DNA from: Ustilaginoidea virens
Taxonomy: Eukaryota > Ascomycota > Sordariomycetes > Hypocreales > Clavicipitaceae
Assembly (NCBI RefSeq): GCF_000687475.1
Contig: NC_057319.1
Location: 4,950,001-5,014,000, forward strand
Direction: 5' to 3'
DNA length: 64,000 nt
Shown here: positions 43,624-55,533 of the stretch, one piece after another
Layout of the letters: each line of letters starts with the position of its first letter
Position numbering within the stretch: the stretch's first letter is position 1
Made by a program: the position numbers and the translations under genes
The notes under the pieces: generated by a model
The model's database searches: none
What the model saw: only the letters and a program-made list of their open reading frames with translations
Told to the model about the DNA's origin: nothing

Positions 43624-46208
43624 GATGATGGAGACGATCCATATGCTCCGTACTCCGTACCTCGCTTTGCATCCTCCTTGTCATCGATATGCCATGCTGT
43701 GCCGACCTGAAACCCCTCTGGGCAGGTGGTTTTGGTGCGCAGGCAAATTGACGGCACAATTGAAGCCGCCAGAGACGGAGAGAAGCCCTGAACCTTACCT
43801 GAGGCAACCCCGTTCTCAAAGACATTTTTGATCGCACCGTGATAGGCGCCGACCTTAACAACTGGTACCTCCAGGTAAGAGGTACCTAGGGCGGCGGATC
43901 TCATTGCATCGATCGATGTGATTGGTGTAATCCTCTAGTCCTCGTTGTACGGAGGTACTGCTGCCTGAGGTAGCATCATCCGGATGCAGTTGGACTGCTT
44001 AGTAGCTAGTCCATCCAATCAAGAAGCGCGCACTCGAGGTTTCTGGTGGACCTGCCCTCGGGACAACGAAGGAGGGAAGGCGCTGGGGCGGCGCGGCAAC
44101 CACGAAATGGCACCGACGACACAGTGCACTACAGTGCGTGACCCAGTGACCCCAGCGACCCTTTCACAATTGACCAGCCCTGCATGTAGACTTGCAGGTG
44201 GAGTGGCGCATGCATCCCCATGCATCCCCAGAGGTGGAAAGATGAAAAAAAAAAAAAAAAAATTGGGCCCAGAAAGTGCGCGCCAACAATAACAAGTCAT
44301 AGGTTCTGTGAGTCTTGACCAGGGGCCCGGACGCTCGTGCTTCGTGCTTCGTGGTTGCGTGGATGGATGAAGAAAGAGTTTTCTCCAACCGAGCGTGCGT
44401 CAGCCCTCCCTCTTAAATAAGAGGTAGTATTGCACGCACCTACAGAGGTACCTCACGACTCTGTTCAAACTCAGCAGACTCTTTTCCTTTTTGCACCATC
44501 ACTTCCGGACGCCTTATCGAGTCGGCACCCCATCCTATCCCATTTCCCAAGACATCAATAGCAAAGCAAAGTTGCGTGTTTTCCAGCACCTGCAGAGCAG
44601 CGTCCGTCGCTACGCGAAAATCCCTAATGAGAGAGCCCGCTTAACAATCGAATGCCCAGCGAGAAGTAACGCAAGCGCGACGGCAACCATGAGACGAGAA
44701 AACATACCAATTCGCGATCGACGAGCTGTAGTTGGCCAGTCGAGGCTAGATAAAACATGGAATCCTACTATAGTTGTCGTCCAGAGTAATCCGCAGGTAA
44801 AACAGGAGGTCCGGACTGACCGAGCTTGAGGAAGCGCAATGCGTCTACAAAGGTTCAACACGGCCTTGACAACGCACTTGACATGTTTCAGCCTACAGGG
44901 TCCGCGACTACAAATTAACTAGAATACGGCAGTGACCGAATTTACTCATTCCAGCTGCCTAAGCAGTTTGCCACAGTACATAGCTTATGGACTAGATCCG
45001 ACCGTGTCATGGCTTGTGACGCAGCATGTTGTGTTGCAGCTGAGGCTGCTCATGCAACATTCAAGACCAAGTGGCCTTGTCGTCCGTCGCCCCTTGTGCC
45101 ATTCACCTCGACGTACGTAGACGGCGTGCTCAATGTCACCTGTTTCGGACCTTGCGTCCTCTCGTTTCGGTTCCGGCCTGACACGGCAGTACAAATTCTC
45201 CTTCATGCCATGGTCCGAGACCATGTCCACAATGGAAAATAAGAGAGAAATCAAAAATTACGCCCCCAATGGCCCCGAAGGACAATTGAGCACAGGACGA
45301 CTCCGCGGTGTGCAATGCAGGCCTCCTCTGCTAGTACCCCGTGTTCTTGATCTCGGGATACTGGAACAAGGTAAGTATGAAGAAGAAAGGGAAGAAAAAA
45401 GTTGAAAAGAGCCGAAGCTCGAGGGATTTATATACTAGTCTAGAGTGGTCCGTGCACTTGCCCAGAGAGTTGTTGCCTGACAGGCGGAAATTGGCATCCA
45501 CTTATTTTTTTCACAAGCGAGCAACATCCCTACTAGTACTTCCCAACGGACATTTGCGTTTTCATTTGCCCTGTGGGCGCGGCAAGCCTGGGACGTTGAT
45601 CAATAATTGCAGGCAGACCTGAAGGGCTGACGGGCTGACAGGCTGAAACGCCGCGTGTTGCTTTGTTGTTGTTGTCCTCTAATTGGAACCGTAGCTGCTT
45701 TCGCACTTCCATCGCTTCATTTACATTAGGGACTGTGTAATCTGTAAATCGTTGTATCGTTTGCCCCACAGTACTCCATAGCCCGTACTCTGGTTAACCA
45801 ATCAGCCTGCCGGTAATCCGCAGAAAGTACTGCCGGGTACGGACGTACGGAGTCTGTCTTGTTATCCGTTTGAGCATCTGTACCTTTGTGCTCCGTACCC
45901 GCTACCGATTCGGCTAGATGATGATGTAAACTGACGCAGCAATGAGTACGACTTGATACTCTGCAGCTAATGAGACTGCTGCGACTTATCGACAAGCATC
46001 CTTTTAACACTCACTTGCACTACAATTTAATTTTTATCAACCTCTAACGGCATGCGATTGCTTGTGTTCGTGCACGGTTCCAGAGGGATGTGAGCAGAAC
46101 AGGCCAGTATACCCGGTCGTTTGGGAATACAATCAAGTTGAAGCAGATGCTTCTTGGCAACAAGCAGCCGCAACTACTCCGTACTCCGAATGCATTTGAT
46201 AGCATCTG

Positions 46209-46231
46209 TACTCCGTAGTCTGTACGGAGTA
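46209..46231. promoter_or_regulatory. Perfect inverted repeat upstream of the NPC2-like gene
   Basis: TACTCCGTA at 46209-46217, a 5-base spacer and TACGGAGTA at 46223-46231 form a perfect 9-bp inverted repeat about 270 bases upstream of the ATG at 46505. Two more TACTCCG half-copies sit at 46175-46188. It could be a dimer-binding site or a hairpin. The same arm recurs through intergenic DNA of the window, so it may instead be a dispersed repeat. Confidence 0.5.
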
Positions 46232-46504
46232 GCGCAAATTCCTGCCTCGTCGAGACTTCAGACAGCCTTCAGTCGTTGCAAAAGCGTCAACGTGTCAGCC
46301 AATCACCTGTCCAGAGTGGAGAAGGCTCGCTCAAGGTCCCATGACGCACTGGAGTTATCCCAGAACAGCCTCTTTCTCTCCCCCCTCCAAGAGCACGGCC
46401 AGCGTTCGCCTGCCATTCATGTCCGACTTTCGCTGCCGTCGGATTCCGCTTCATCATCCCAGTTGACCCTCTCCCAGTAGTCCTCGGGCGCAGGAGAATT
46501 TGCA

Positions 46505-47183
46505 ATGAAAGTCGCTGCTGCTCTTCTCTCCGCCTTTCTGGCATCCTCTTCTGCTCTGAGTCTATTTGGCGGTGGCTCTCCCGACGCAATCTCCGCAACC
46601 GGTGACTCCAAGGTTCCCGGCGAATCTCCCCTGGAGTACTGCACCGGCCAGGAGACGAAAGAATATGTTGAGATCAATTCCGTTGATCTTGTCCCAAACC
46701 CCCCTGCAGCGTATGTGTAATCATACATTCTCAGAGCAAATACGGCTCGTCGTGATGATTGACTGGGACTCTTTGATAGTGGCAAGTCCTTGGTCATCAA
46801 AGCCAGCGGGACGGTCAAGAAGACCATCGAGGAAGGCGCCTACATCAAAGTCACAGTCAAGTATGGCCTGATCAGGTTGCTTTCGAGAACGCTTGACCTA
46901 TGCGAGCAAATGGGCGAGGTTGACCTCGAGTGCCCTGTCCAACCGGGTGAAAGAGTCATCGCCAAGACCGTCGAACTGCCCAAGGAAATACCTCCAGTAC
47001 GGGATGGCCCCTTGTCGCTCAGCCAAGTCTTTGCCAACGAGCGCATCCAGCTAACAATATCATCCCCAGGGTACTTACAATGTTGTGGCCCACGTTTTCG
47101 CTGCCAACGACGACGAAATAACCTGCCTGACCGCGACGGTCAAATTCGGCCTCCCTGGCATGGGTCTGGATGGAGAGCTGTAA
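46505..47183 (+). CDS. ML-domain lipid transfer protein, NPC2/phosphatidylglycerol-phosphatidylinositol transfer type
   Basis: A soluble protein of the secretory pathway or vacuole lumen that binds sterol or phospholipid; fungal relatives are named NPC2 or PG/PI transfer protein. Three exons: 46505-46710, 46780-46996 and 47070-47183, in phase, 178 residues. There is an 18-residue signal peptide (MKVAAALLSAFLASSSAL) and a short propeptide, then the ML beta sandwich. Conserved pieces are ESPLEYCTG, SLVIKASGTV, AYIKVTVKYGLIRL, CEQMGEVDLECPVQPGE, EIPPGTYNVVAHVFA and EITCLTATVKF; the Cys pairs match the family. The sequence ends close after the last strand, as normal. The donor of the second intron is GTACGG, weaker than the others. 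Confidence 0.92.
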
Positions 47184-47639
47184 TATGTAATCCCTTGCAT
47201 AACTCGTGCTGTAGTTGATTTGGGTCTGAGATATTGCGTACGACAAGCATGCGATAGACGTGATACTCCCAAGATTTTCACGTCCTGGTGTTTGCTTCAT
47301 CGACACACATTTGGTCATCGGGCGAGTTTTGATGACATTTCATTCAAGCATTACTCTATTCTGATTGTCTTTTTTTCTTCTTCTCCCGAGGCACGTCATA
47401 ACGTATTTGATACAATCAACATGTCGGAATTTCGCATTGATGTTATCTCGTTGCGCCCCTAAAAGTCCCAATAGCCTCGTGAATCCTCCTGGAATACGGA
47501 GGGTTGTGCCCCTGCAATCAATACCATGCGACTGTATCAGATCTCGACATACGTTGTCTATAGCGAAATATTCCATGCTTCTGTGACGTTTTTGCCACTG
47601 TTGGGCGCGTGATTCCTCCAGAATCTGTGACCCCTCATT

Positions 47640-48218
47640 CTACTCGCCAAAAAGACGGCGCACCCTTCTCAACACACTGTCTTTCTCCGGATCATATGGA
47701 TGATCTTTACTGGGAATCTCAAGAACGGTGGGAAAGGCAGCCGTGTAGGTGTCGATTCTGTGTCGAATTTTATCCGCAATCTAGTGCGTCAGTTAGCGAG
47801 AACTGTGAATCAAAGCGCCAGCTCCAACGCCTCTTTGCTCCTCCCATCTCAACTAACGTGTTGGTTGATCAAGACGATGCCGATGTCCTTGCGGTCTTGG
47901 GTGAACCTGTCAAAGGCGGATTCGATAGCTGCCGTCTCTGTCTTGCCGTCCACCACCAAGAAATTCTTTTGCGCTTCTGCGCCCGCCGTAACATGCTAAG
48001 AAGCCAGGTTATAATCACTCGTTTTCGGCAGATGGCTCGACCTGGTTATGTGCTTACGCCGATGCCTGCGAGCAGCAAGCCCGTCACTGAATCCTATACA
48101 TCGTTAGCCCATAGGGTAACTTCCGTGGAAGCTAGACACCAGCCAGGAGGATGGGCATTACTTCGTCGCCGATGACCGCGAGGAACTCACGGTTCTTGAA
48201 ATCTGCTTGACTGGCCAT
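47640..48218 (-). CDS. vma7: V-type proton ATPase subunit F
   Basis: A stalk subunit of the V1 sector of the vacuolar proton pump, contacting subunit D at the central rotor. Four exons: 48218-48162, 48093-48058, 47995-47858 and 47780-47640, all phase 0, 123 residues, the usual family size. Landmarks: FLAVIGDE at the N terminus, the tiny exon 2 [12 protein letters not shown], then [38 protein letters not shown], and the C-terminal [24 protein letters not shown]. Its head-to-head neighbour at 48718 is the nuclear-rim gene, 500 bases away. The intergenic stretch 48219-48717 has a GGCACT repeat (about 48305-48328). Confidence 0.96.
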
Positions 48219-48717
48219 GTTGACGCTCAGATGGCGATTCTTGATGCTGCAGTGCCGTGCTACGGGGTCGGAGGCGAGCCTCGAGCCAAGTCTTAGCACG
48301 ACACTTGGCACTGGCACTGGCACTGGCAGTGATTCTCCACTTTGTGATAGCATTGACTCGTCGCTAGGTGAGGCAGGCGGTGGACGCGCAGTTACAGCTT
48401 GGTTCACAGCTTAGACTGCAGAGGGCTTGTGCTCCACTTCACGCCACGACGTAGTGCGGCCCCAGAGGTACATACACGCAGGTTAGGCCTACAGCTAAAC
48501 AATGGTCATCTATGTTTGATTCTTTAACTCCATCACCCTTCAGTCACATACCCTTTTATAAGGCTGGGGCTTGCCGGTGCAAAACGTCGGCGTCTGCACG
48601 TGTTTGGTGAAACACGGGTCGGGAGGTCTTTGGAGTCGCCGGAATCCCGTCTTGCAGAAATTGGGGTTGACCTTTGGGATTTTCTGTCCCCTTCAGATCA
48701 CAGCTCTCGCCGCCGAC

Positions 48718-50264
48718 ATGCCTCGACTCGTGCGACGCCGCCCTCTCTGGGAGCGCGTCACGTCCATGTTGAATCCCATGGATTACCTCTTGTGGCTTTC
48801 CGAAGAGATAGAAACGCGGGAATGGGACACGAGCCTGGTTGGAACACAAGCTGGCTTGGGGCTCAACTTGCTCTTTCTCATCGTACGAGCAAACTCGGGC
48901 TCCAAGAGGGCGAGTGACGACATTTTTGGCGACGACGGCTCGGCAAGCTGGCTGTCAATGCTTGTGAGTTTGGACAAGACGCCGACGATTCTCGCGCACG
49001 TGCGGCTAATGATCGAAATCGATAGATGTACCCCCTGTGCTGGGCCCTGGTGGCAATTTCGATTTCCAACGCCGTCTACACTGTCTCTCGGACGAGGAAA
49101 TACAGACTATTCGAGGCCGACATCGACGAAAAGCCAAGTACACCCTCCGTCAGACGGGTGCGAGTCCAATCCTCCCCCACAGCCTCCACGTCTCTGCGCC
49201 TCATTTCGGATTTGATGTCGGCAGACACAGCCGAGTCACGAGCCCATCCTGAAAAGAGCCGAGACGTTTGGGAGTTGTCCATCTGGGATCCTCTCCCTGT
49301 GTGCATTCGGCTACTGTGCTTGTTCAGCCCTGGACACGTGTTGATTTATTTCATCTTCCTGCCGCTGGCCCCGTTGGATCCGCGTCCCAGCGTCACGGTG
49401 TTGAATACGTTGGTCATGCAAATTGTCTTGTCGGCCCAGATGTTTCTGCTGTCCTCGAGATATTCGCAAAAGGCCCAAGACAGCCAAATCCTCCAGAAGG
49501 AAGTATTTCACGAGTACGACACAAAGTTTGTACAACCACGCATTCATCCAATCGTTAGGGATGCTGGCACACAATTGTCCGAGGATCAGCCCGTCTATGC
49601 AAAGGACCTCGTGCAGGTCGGCACGCCTACGACACTCATCAGACGCTCCTTTATTAGCCATGGAAACCCTCATGTGGAATCGGAGGAACCTACACCCATC
49701 CGTCCGTTCAGTAGCCCTCACATAAGCGCCGGAAACGTCATGAAGCCGCAAATGTTTACCCCTGGTACGAGCAGCAGAAGGTCCGAGATATTCACCCCTG
49801 CTGCGGGCAGCAGAAGATCCGAAATATTTACCCCCGGGATCCAGAGCAATCGATCATCTGGTCTCCGTCACAGCTTGCCGGCTGCCTGTACCCCGACTGC
49901 GGCGGAGACACCCGTAGCCCGAACACAGACTCCAACCGCTCCCCCGTCGACGGTCAGCATGGGGACCTCGACCAGCATCAACACTAAATTCGGAGGAAAC
50001 CCGGCTTTCTACTCGTACAATGCATCGCCTTTGAAGAAGTCCGTAATCACGGATGACATCCGTCACCACGACCATCCCTCGCCTAGAAACTCCAGAGAAA
50101 TGGCAGCGTTTGAACAGCGAGGCTATGAGCCACCAAGCAGCCCGACGAAACAGCCTGATCAGAGGAGGCTTACGAACACGAGCATCAATAGCTCCCCGCA
50201 TCCTTTTGCCAACATGGGCAAGCATTCTGCCGGGGAGCGCTTCCCAAAGCGGTGGCTAGGCTGA
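48718..50264 (+). CDS. nur1: Nuclear rim protein of the Nur1/Mug154 family
   Basis: An inner-nuclear-membrane protein that, with a LEM-domain partner, tethers rDNA and heterochromatin at the nuclear periphery in yeasts. Two exons, 48718-48963 and 49026-50264, phase 0, 494 residues. The N terminus MPRLVRRRPLWERVTSMLNP and MDYLLWLSEEIETREWD are the family signature. Hydrophobic segments: about 42-57 (GLGLNLLFLIV), 82-100 (MYPLCWALVAISISNAVYT), then after a loop with SRDVWELSIWDPLPVCIRLLCLFSPGHVLIYFIFLPLAPLDP (170-215) and a fourth around 222-242. The C-terminal 230 residues are disordered, Ser/Thr/Pro-rich, with three copies of a 13-residue FTP-SRRSEI repeat around 345-372 and several SP and TP sites that could be cell-cycle-regulated. 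Confidence 0.92.
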
Positions 50265-50840
50265 TTCGGACTGCATTCATAACCAAAGGGTTCATACACA
50301 GGGTTATTCATCTTGACGGTGTTTGTGTTTCAGGCGTTGGCATACTCGGATTACGGCAGGTATTAAAGCTATGCATGTCTGCACAAAGTGCGTTTTAATT
50401 GACTTTTTCTTCATCTCCGAGACTCTTGCTTCGTATTTTTTTTCGTTGTGTAATGCTCAAATATTTCTCGATTGCATCTCACGGCGGTCCACCTGGTGAT
50501 ACTGCCAAGACGTCGTGCAGGAAGAGCTGTCAATGGTTCTTTCTTTCCTAGTCTTTCAAGGACAGACGCGCTTGCTTTTTTCCGACGAAAGAAAAAAAAT
50601 TGGCCGCTTGGGGGAAAAAAAAATTAATCATCACATCATGCAGTGTCTACTGTCAGCTAGGTCAATGGGCCGTCACTCCTTCATTCACTGTTTATTCTAT
50701 CCCATCCGTGTCAACGCAACCTTGCTTTCACAGCTGGCAGGTTTTCAAACGGACCGTCGCCAGACGTCCATTCTCTTGCCGTCTGCTGACAGTTCTCTTA
50801 TCCACCCCAGGAATTATCCTCATCTAGAACCCAGGGGGTC
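50265..50840. other. Intergenic, promoter of the next gene
   Basis: It contains T-rich (50397-50445) and A-rich (50585-50625) runs and no gene. A continuous open frame overlaps the start of the downstream gene in another frame and is not supported. Confidence 0.55.
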
Positions 50841-53800
50841 ATGTCGCCCTTTTTGCCACCCAAAGTCTCCGTCCCCCTCTCTACACCAGCTGAGCCCTCC
50901 AAAGGCCCTTGCAAGAGACCGATTCCACGCAGAGAACCAAACACTTCTTCTAATCGCAGGTCTTCTTCCATCAGCTCTTGGGTGAAGCAAATACTCCCTG
51001 CCAATCGACCAGAACGTAGGGGCACCATTCGTCGGCAGGGGTATTGGGCTCAACATGAACAAAGACATCCAGAAAAGTATTCATCACACCATCAGCAACC
51101 AGGCAAGCCCCAGAACAGGAGAGGTGCGACGGTCGGATCAGACTCCATCGTCGGGTGGAACATGGCAAAAGACATACCAGACAATGAGAGCATCAACTCT
51201 CATCTGCTGGGCCAGGAATGTGGACAAGATGCGGATAGGAAGTGGAGTTGGGTGTCAGGAGAGGATGCCAAATATCATACCGCAGAGAACCGAAACCACG
51301 GGGCAATGCCGACAGCGCTCGACGGAGACCAGAGTCGAGTCAATTTTGCCGACGAACCAAGCAGTTCTGAATCGCCAACGGTTTCTACAGCAGAGTTGGA
51401 GCTTATTCGAGCGAAACAAGAAACACGAAGACTGCGAAAGAATCTGAAAGAAAGCGGAGACTATCTTGGAGTTCAGGGGTTCAATCCACAAACTGGCAAG
51501 CTGGATGTCATCACTCCATCAGGCAGCGACGGAAGCAGCCTGAGTCAAGAAACCCGACAAAAACTACACATTCTGCAAAATACTCTGCAAACTGCAAGAC
51601 ATGCGTACAAAAGTGTAAAGGAGAATAGCAAGAGGGAGGCAGACAGGATTGTCCGCAAAAGAGAAAAAGAGAGATTTCGTCGGTTAGAGAGGAAAAAGGA
51701 GCATGTCCAAAACATGAGTAAGACGGTAACGTGGAAACGACACGCGCGGCAATGGTCATCAGCGCAGGAGCCCAATTTGAGTCCCATTGCCCAGTCGGCA
51801 ACAGGAACGGCACCCGAGACTTGTAAGTTGTCGCAATGGCAAGCTCTCTACGACAATATCCCTGATGAAGGCCAATAGATGATGACAATGGTTCGGTCCA
51901 TGGAGCCTCAGGGCCAAGTCTTATCGATTTTGGTTCCGAAGTAGAACAGGGCCAAGCTATCGATTCAACGAACCGAGGAAAAGGACATTCAAACAGCCCG
52001 GATTCTACAATCACGGTAGTCCGAACGCCTCACAGACAAAGTCTTGCGGAATTTGCAGAGTCGGCGCCATCAGCTTGGGAGCTGTTCGTGAACGGTATAA
52101 GCTTTGACAGTTCCGATGATCCCAAGCCAGCAGAGCCCGGCAAACCGGGATCATTTATTAATATCTCTGGAGCGGTCGATAACGGGCCTTGCCTGGCTGA
52201 GCAGTTGTCTGGCAAGAAATTTCGCAAATCTAGTCAAGACCATCTTCCAACGCCAGAACAACGAGCCGAGGAATCCGACGGTGCTTTTCAGAACAAAGCA
52301 ACTAATTCTTTTTTAGGGATAGACAGGCTAGGAGTACAAGACCCTAGGGGATGCCTGGCACCGCTGTCAAAGTTGGAAAGCAACCGGGACAAAGCCGTAG
52401 TTGCAGCGCACACCACCAGCCTCATGAACCAAGAATCGGAAATACCAAGGGTCGACTCGACCATGTGCAGGAAGGGCAACCCGTTGAAAAGGCCAAAACT
52501 ACCGGCGATGGACCCGAACCAGGCCTTCAAAAGCCTTGCGCTGAGCCACAGTCAACAAACAGAGGGGCACGTACAAACACCAACCTCTCGCAAGAGACTG
52601 ACGCACAACTGGGGGCACTGGATGTCGGGCAGAAGATGTTCAAGGGATATTCGCGTGAACAATGCCAAAACACGCCAAGAACAAATGGTGACGCCAAACG
52701 AGGGAATAGCGAATCTGCCGTGCCCACGGACTCGGCAAACGCCCTCAAACAAGCCAGCAGCCACGTCGGACTCGCTCACGGAAAGAGCGGTCCCAGAGAA
52801 CACATCATTTCTGGGAACGGCCTCGGGCGTGAAAAGCAGGCTCGGGGCAAACCTACACGTCCGACTCAAAGACGCAGGCCAGATACAGGGGAGAGCCGCT
52901 GCAGAAAGAGGCTTGGCTGGGCGCTACCAGCTAAAACCCGAGTATGCCTCCACACACACCATCACCACTACTGGCTGCGACCGATCTCATCTAGCCGCCG
53001 AGCCTCGAACCGGTATCGAGAGGGACGAGGGCGAGCGGCAAGATCTCCCAGCGAGCCACACATTGGCTTACAGGCCGCACCAGAAAAACATGTGCGCGCG
53101 CAACTCGGCCAGCTCTGTAATGAAAACATTACAGAATCCCTCGCCGAGTCCAGGATGGGCAGGGCGGGATATCGAAGCCGATACTATATCGAAGCGCAGA
53201 CCCTTGCCGACGAATCAGGGAGAAAAAAGACCCGCCGCCGAAGTGGAAGGGATCGTTGCCAAGGCCTTGGCCAAGCAGGAAGCAAGAGGTCCGACGGTGA
53301 GAGGGGAATCCTTCGAAGGCATATTTCCAGGTCAAAAGAAGGACAGGAGAGCAATCGACAAGACTGCCGAGGCGAAACCCGCAGCGATCGACGAAGTCGG
53401 ACAAAGCACACGAGGAAACCACGGCGGAGTCGGCAAAGGTGCAGCTCAAGACGCGAGAAAAGACGTCGGGGAAATTGCTGCGGAGAAGGCCACAGAATCA
53501 GATCAAGCACGGGTTTGCGATTCAAGTCAGGAACACAGAGGCGTGGTTGGCGTTGGCTATCCAAGTACTTTTACTGAGAGCAGTGCAGTCGTAGGGTGCC
53601 AGATACTGCAAACGACTCCTGGCGGTGCACTTGGAAGCAGGACTCGGCGGCTCCTCGAGATTGCGTGGTGTCACATTGTCGCCTTTCTACTGGTGTACTG
53701 GGAAAAAGTTGGGCCCGTATTTGATGCCCGTTCGGACTACTGGGCCAGGAACAGCAGGAAAGAAGCCACGTTGGAAGACTGCTACGTTCTTGTGCTAGCC

Positions 53801-53920
53801 GTTCCAGCAGGAGTCCTTGCCGTGGCTAGCATTGTTTGGGCTATGAGACTGGCAACGATATGCGGAGAGAATGCTGAATTGCTGAAGGAGTGGCTGTCGG
53901 ACGTTTTGTGGTGCTTTTGA
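50841..53920 (+). CDS. Unrecognised 1007-residue protein with coiled coil and C-terminal membrane segments
   Basis: I do not recognise this protein. Two exons, 50841-51822 and 51879-53920, joined in phase by GTAAGT and TAG, after which the frame stays open for 2 kb, a strong sign that it is real. Residues 1-110 are basic and Ser/Pro-rich (RRSSSISSWVKQILP). About 190-290 is a long charged helix, likely a coiled coil (AELELIRAKQETRRLRKNL, then RQKLHILQNTLQTARHAY and the KREADRIVRKREKERFRRLERKKEH stretch). The middle is disordered and Lys/Glu/Gln-rich. Near the C terminus two hydrophobic segments appear: IAWCHIVAFLLVYW and CYVLVLAVPAGVLAVASIVWAMRL, separated by a charged loop, with a short tail ending WCF. 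A tail-anchored scaffold at an internal membrane would fit, but that is a guess from layout only. Confidence 0.75.
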
Positions 53921-54866
53921 GGCGGCGCTCCAGCGACCAGACGCCCACGGTGGGTATAGGCAGACGATGAGGGCATGTTGATTAGCGTCGGGCCACCAAC
54001 GGTAACGACAAGTACAATCAATGCCCGTTGGAATGGTTCGAAAACGGGAGTCCTTGGAGGTCAAGAGCGGTTATGCAATACGCCGAGCATCGAAGCATCG
54101 ACGACTTGGCGAAGGCGTTGCTGCGCTGTATAATTACGGCGGGTTCGGTAACTTTGCCTTTCCCCCCTCTTTTCTCCCTCCCTCTCTCTCTCTTTTTTTT
54201 TTTTTTTATGCCCATCTTTTCTCTGGCAAAGGCAGACCTAACTGTAAGCTTATGTGAGAAGGGTGGTGATGAAAGGTGGGTTGAAAGGCAGCACAAGGAG
54301 AATCCGGGGGTTGAGACGCGAGACAGTTTTTGATTGGCCGACAAGCACGGCAAGCGGGGAGCCTCGACTGGATAACAAGGAAACGGCCGACCGACAGCGA
54401 CATGTTGACGATCATCGCTAGGCTTGGCAACCTGGAAGGAAAATTGGATGGCCAGCCAGTTTGCATTCTACGGGGCACGGGGTTTGAAGCAGGTAGTCAG
54501 AAAGTATCTGGTAGTTTTGCAATCATTATTCAGCAGCAGCCTACCAACGGGGGGATCCAAGGGCGGTCTTGGGGTTTTGTGGCCGGAGACGAGGGCCAGA
54601 TTGACTGCATGCGGCGATTTCCAGAGAGAAAGAGAGAGAGTCGGGCCATCTTTTTAACTGTCGCTCGGCCGTCTAGCTCAAGCGGTGGTTACGGGCAAAA
54701 CCTCAGAAACCGGGCACGGCGCAAGTTACAAGGACGGAATAATAGGAGCCAATCAGGGAGAGTTTTTTGGCAATCCGGCCCACCGCAATCGGATGGTCGG
54801 AAGCTGTGGGTATGTAGTCCAGTCCAAGTGGGGCGATTCTTGGTACCAGACGGCATCTTGGCCCGC

Positions 54867-54898
<32 letters not shown>

Positions 54899-55533
54899 AT
54901 TCTTTTTGCATGTGCGCCTTGACCAAGCCGACGGTGCTCGTTAGGGCCATTGGGGCATTGCAAAATGCGTCTGGTACGCGTAGAAAAAGAAATCACCACG
55001 CTGGCGGGAGGGCATGTCGCGATGCGGACCTACCGAGTTGCAGCTGGGCCAGGCTGCTGTGCAGCCAGCCTTCCTTTATTACTGCGAAGGTACGTCCGTA
55101 CTCCGTAGGTAGGTACGTACTCCTTTGGCGGACCAGCGGCCAAGCCGTATCGGACACCACCCATCTCCCGTCTCCGATGATCGGAGCGACGCCACGCCGG
55201 TCTTTTCCACAGGTACCTTGGCGGTGCCTCTTGGCTGGCGGCATTTCGATAAAAAACCAACGAGGTGCGCCGGGTTTTTGCCTCCTCGCCAACCCTCGGG
55301 ATGCCATCCACCTGCAGTCGACGACTGTGCAATTGAAGGCCGGGACAAGCTGCCCGTCATTTCTCACCTCTCCACCACCACAGGCGAGCCTAGCCTCGGT
55401 CCCAAGGATAAAGCTAAGCTTGCTTCGAAAAGGCGTGTGCCTGCGGCGAGATCCTCCTTCTTCCCTTCCACCGCTTCGTCCTGTTTCGCCTTGTTTCGTG
55501 CCCCGTCTCGTCTCGTCTCGGTGCTGCTACATC
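53921..55533. other. Intergenic with poly-T tracts, promoter of the leucine gene
   Basis: No gene is supported. Contents: a CT-rich run at 54161-54207, T26 at 54873-54898, TACTCCGTA/TAGGTACG motifs at 55088-55120, and a 15-bp palindrome at 55172-55186. Confidence 0.55.
55172..55186. promoter_or_regulatory. Palindrome with CCG-N5-CGG core upstream of the leucine gene
   Basis: Arms CTCCGAT and ATCGGAG around a single G, about 350 bases upstream of the dehydratase start. It fits a binuclear zinc-cluster factor site. The classic Leu3 site is CCG-N4-CGG, so this spacing differs by one base and the link to leucine regulation is only suggestive. Confidence 0.35.

Larger units (their letters stand above)
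42023..46504. other. Largest intergenic region, repeat-rich
   Basis: About 4.5 kb between Set3 (-) and the NPC2-like gene (+). I see no gene-like frame of known family. Contents: a G tract at 42736-42750; three 11-bp units (GACCACAGACA) at 42801-42833; four 9-bp units (GGTCTGACG) at 43588-43623; A18 at 44245-44262; and many TACTCCGTA and TAGGTACC palindromes (43020-43145, 43640-43665, 43860-43965, 45840-45900, 46170-46231). Composition is less GC-rich at 44800-46200. Confidence 0.55.

Noticed and set aside
54669..54725. tRNA-like start with an A-box-like TAGCTCAAGCGG
   Set aside because: No B box (GGTTCGANTCC) or foldable cloverleaf follows at the right distance.
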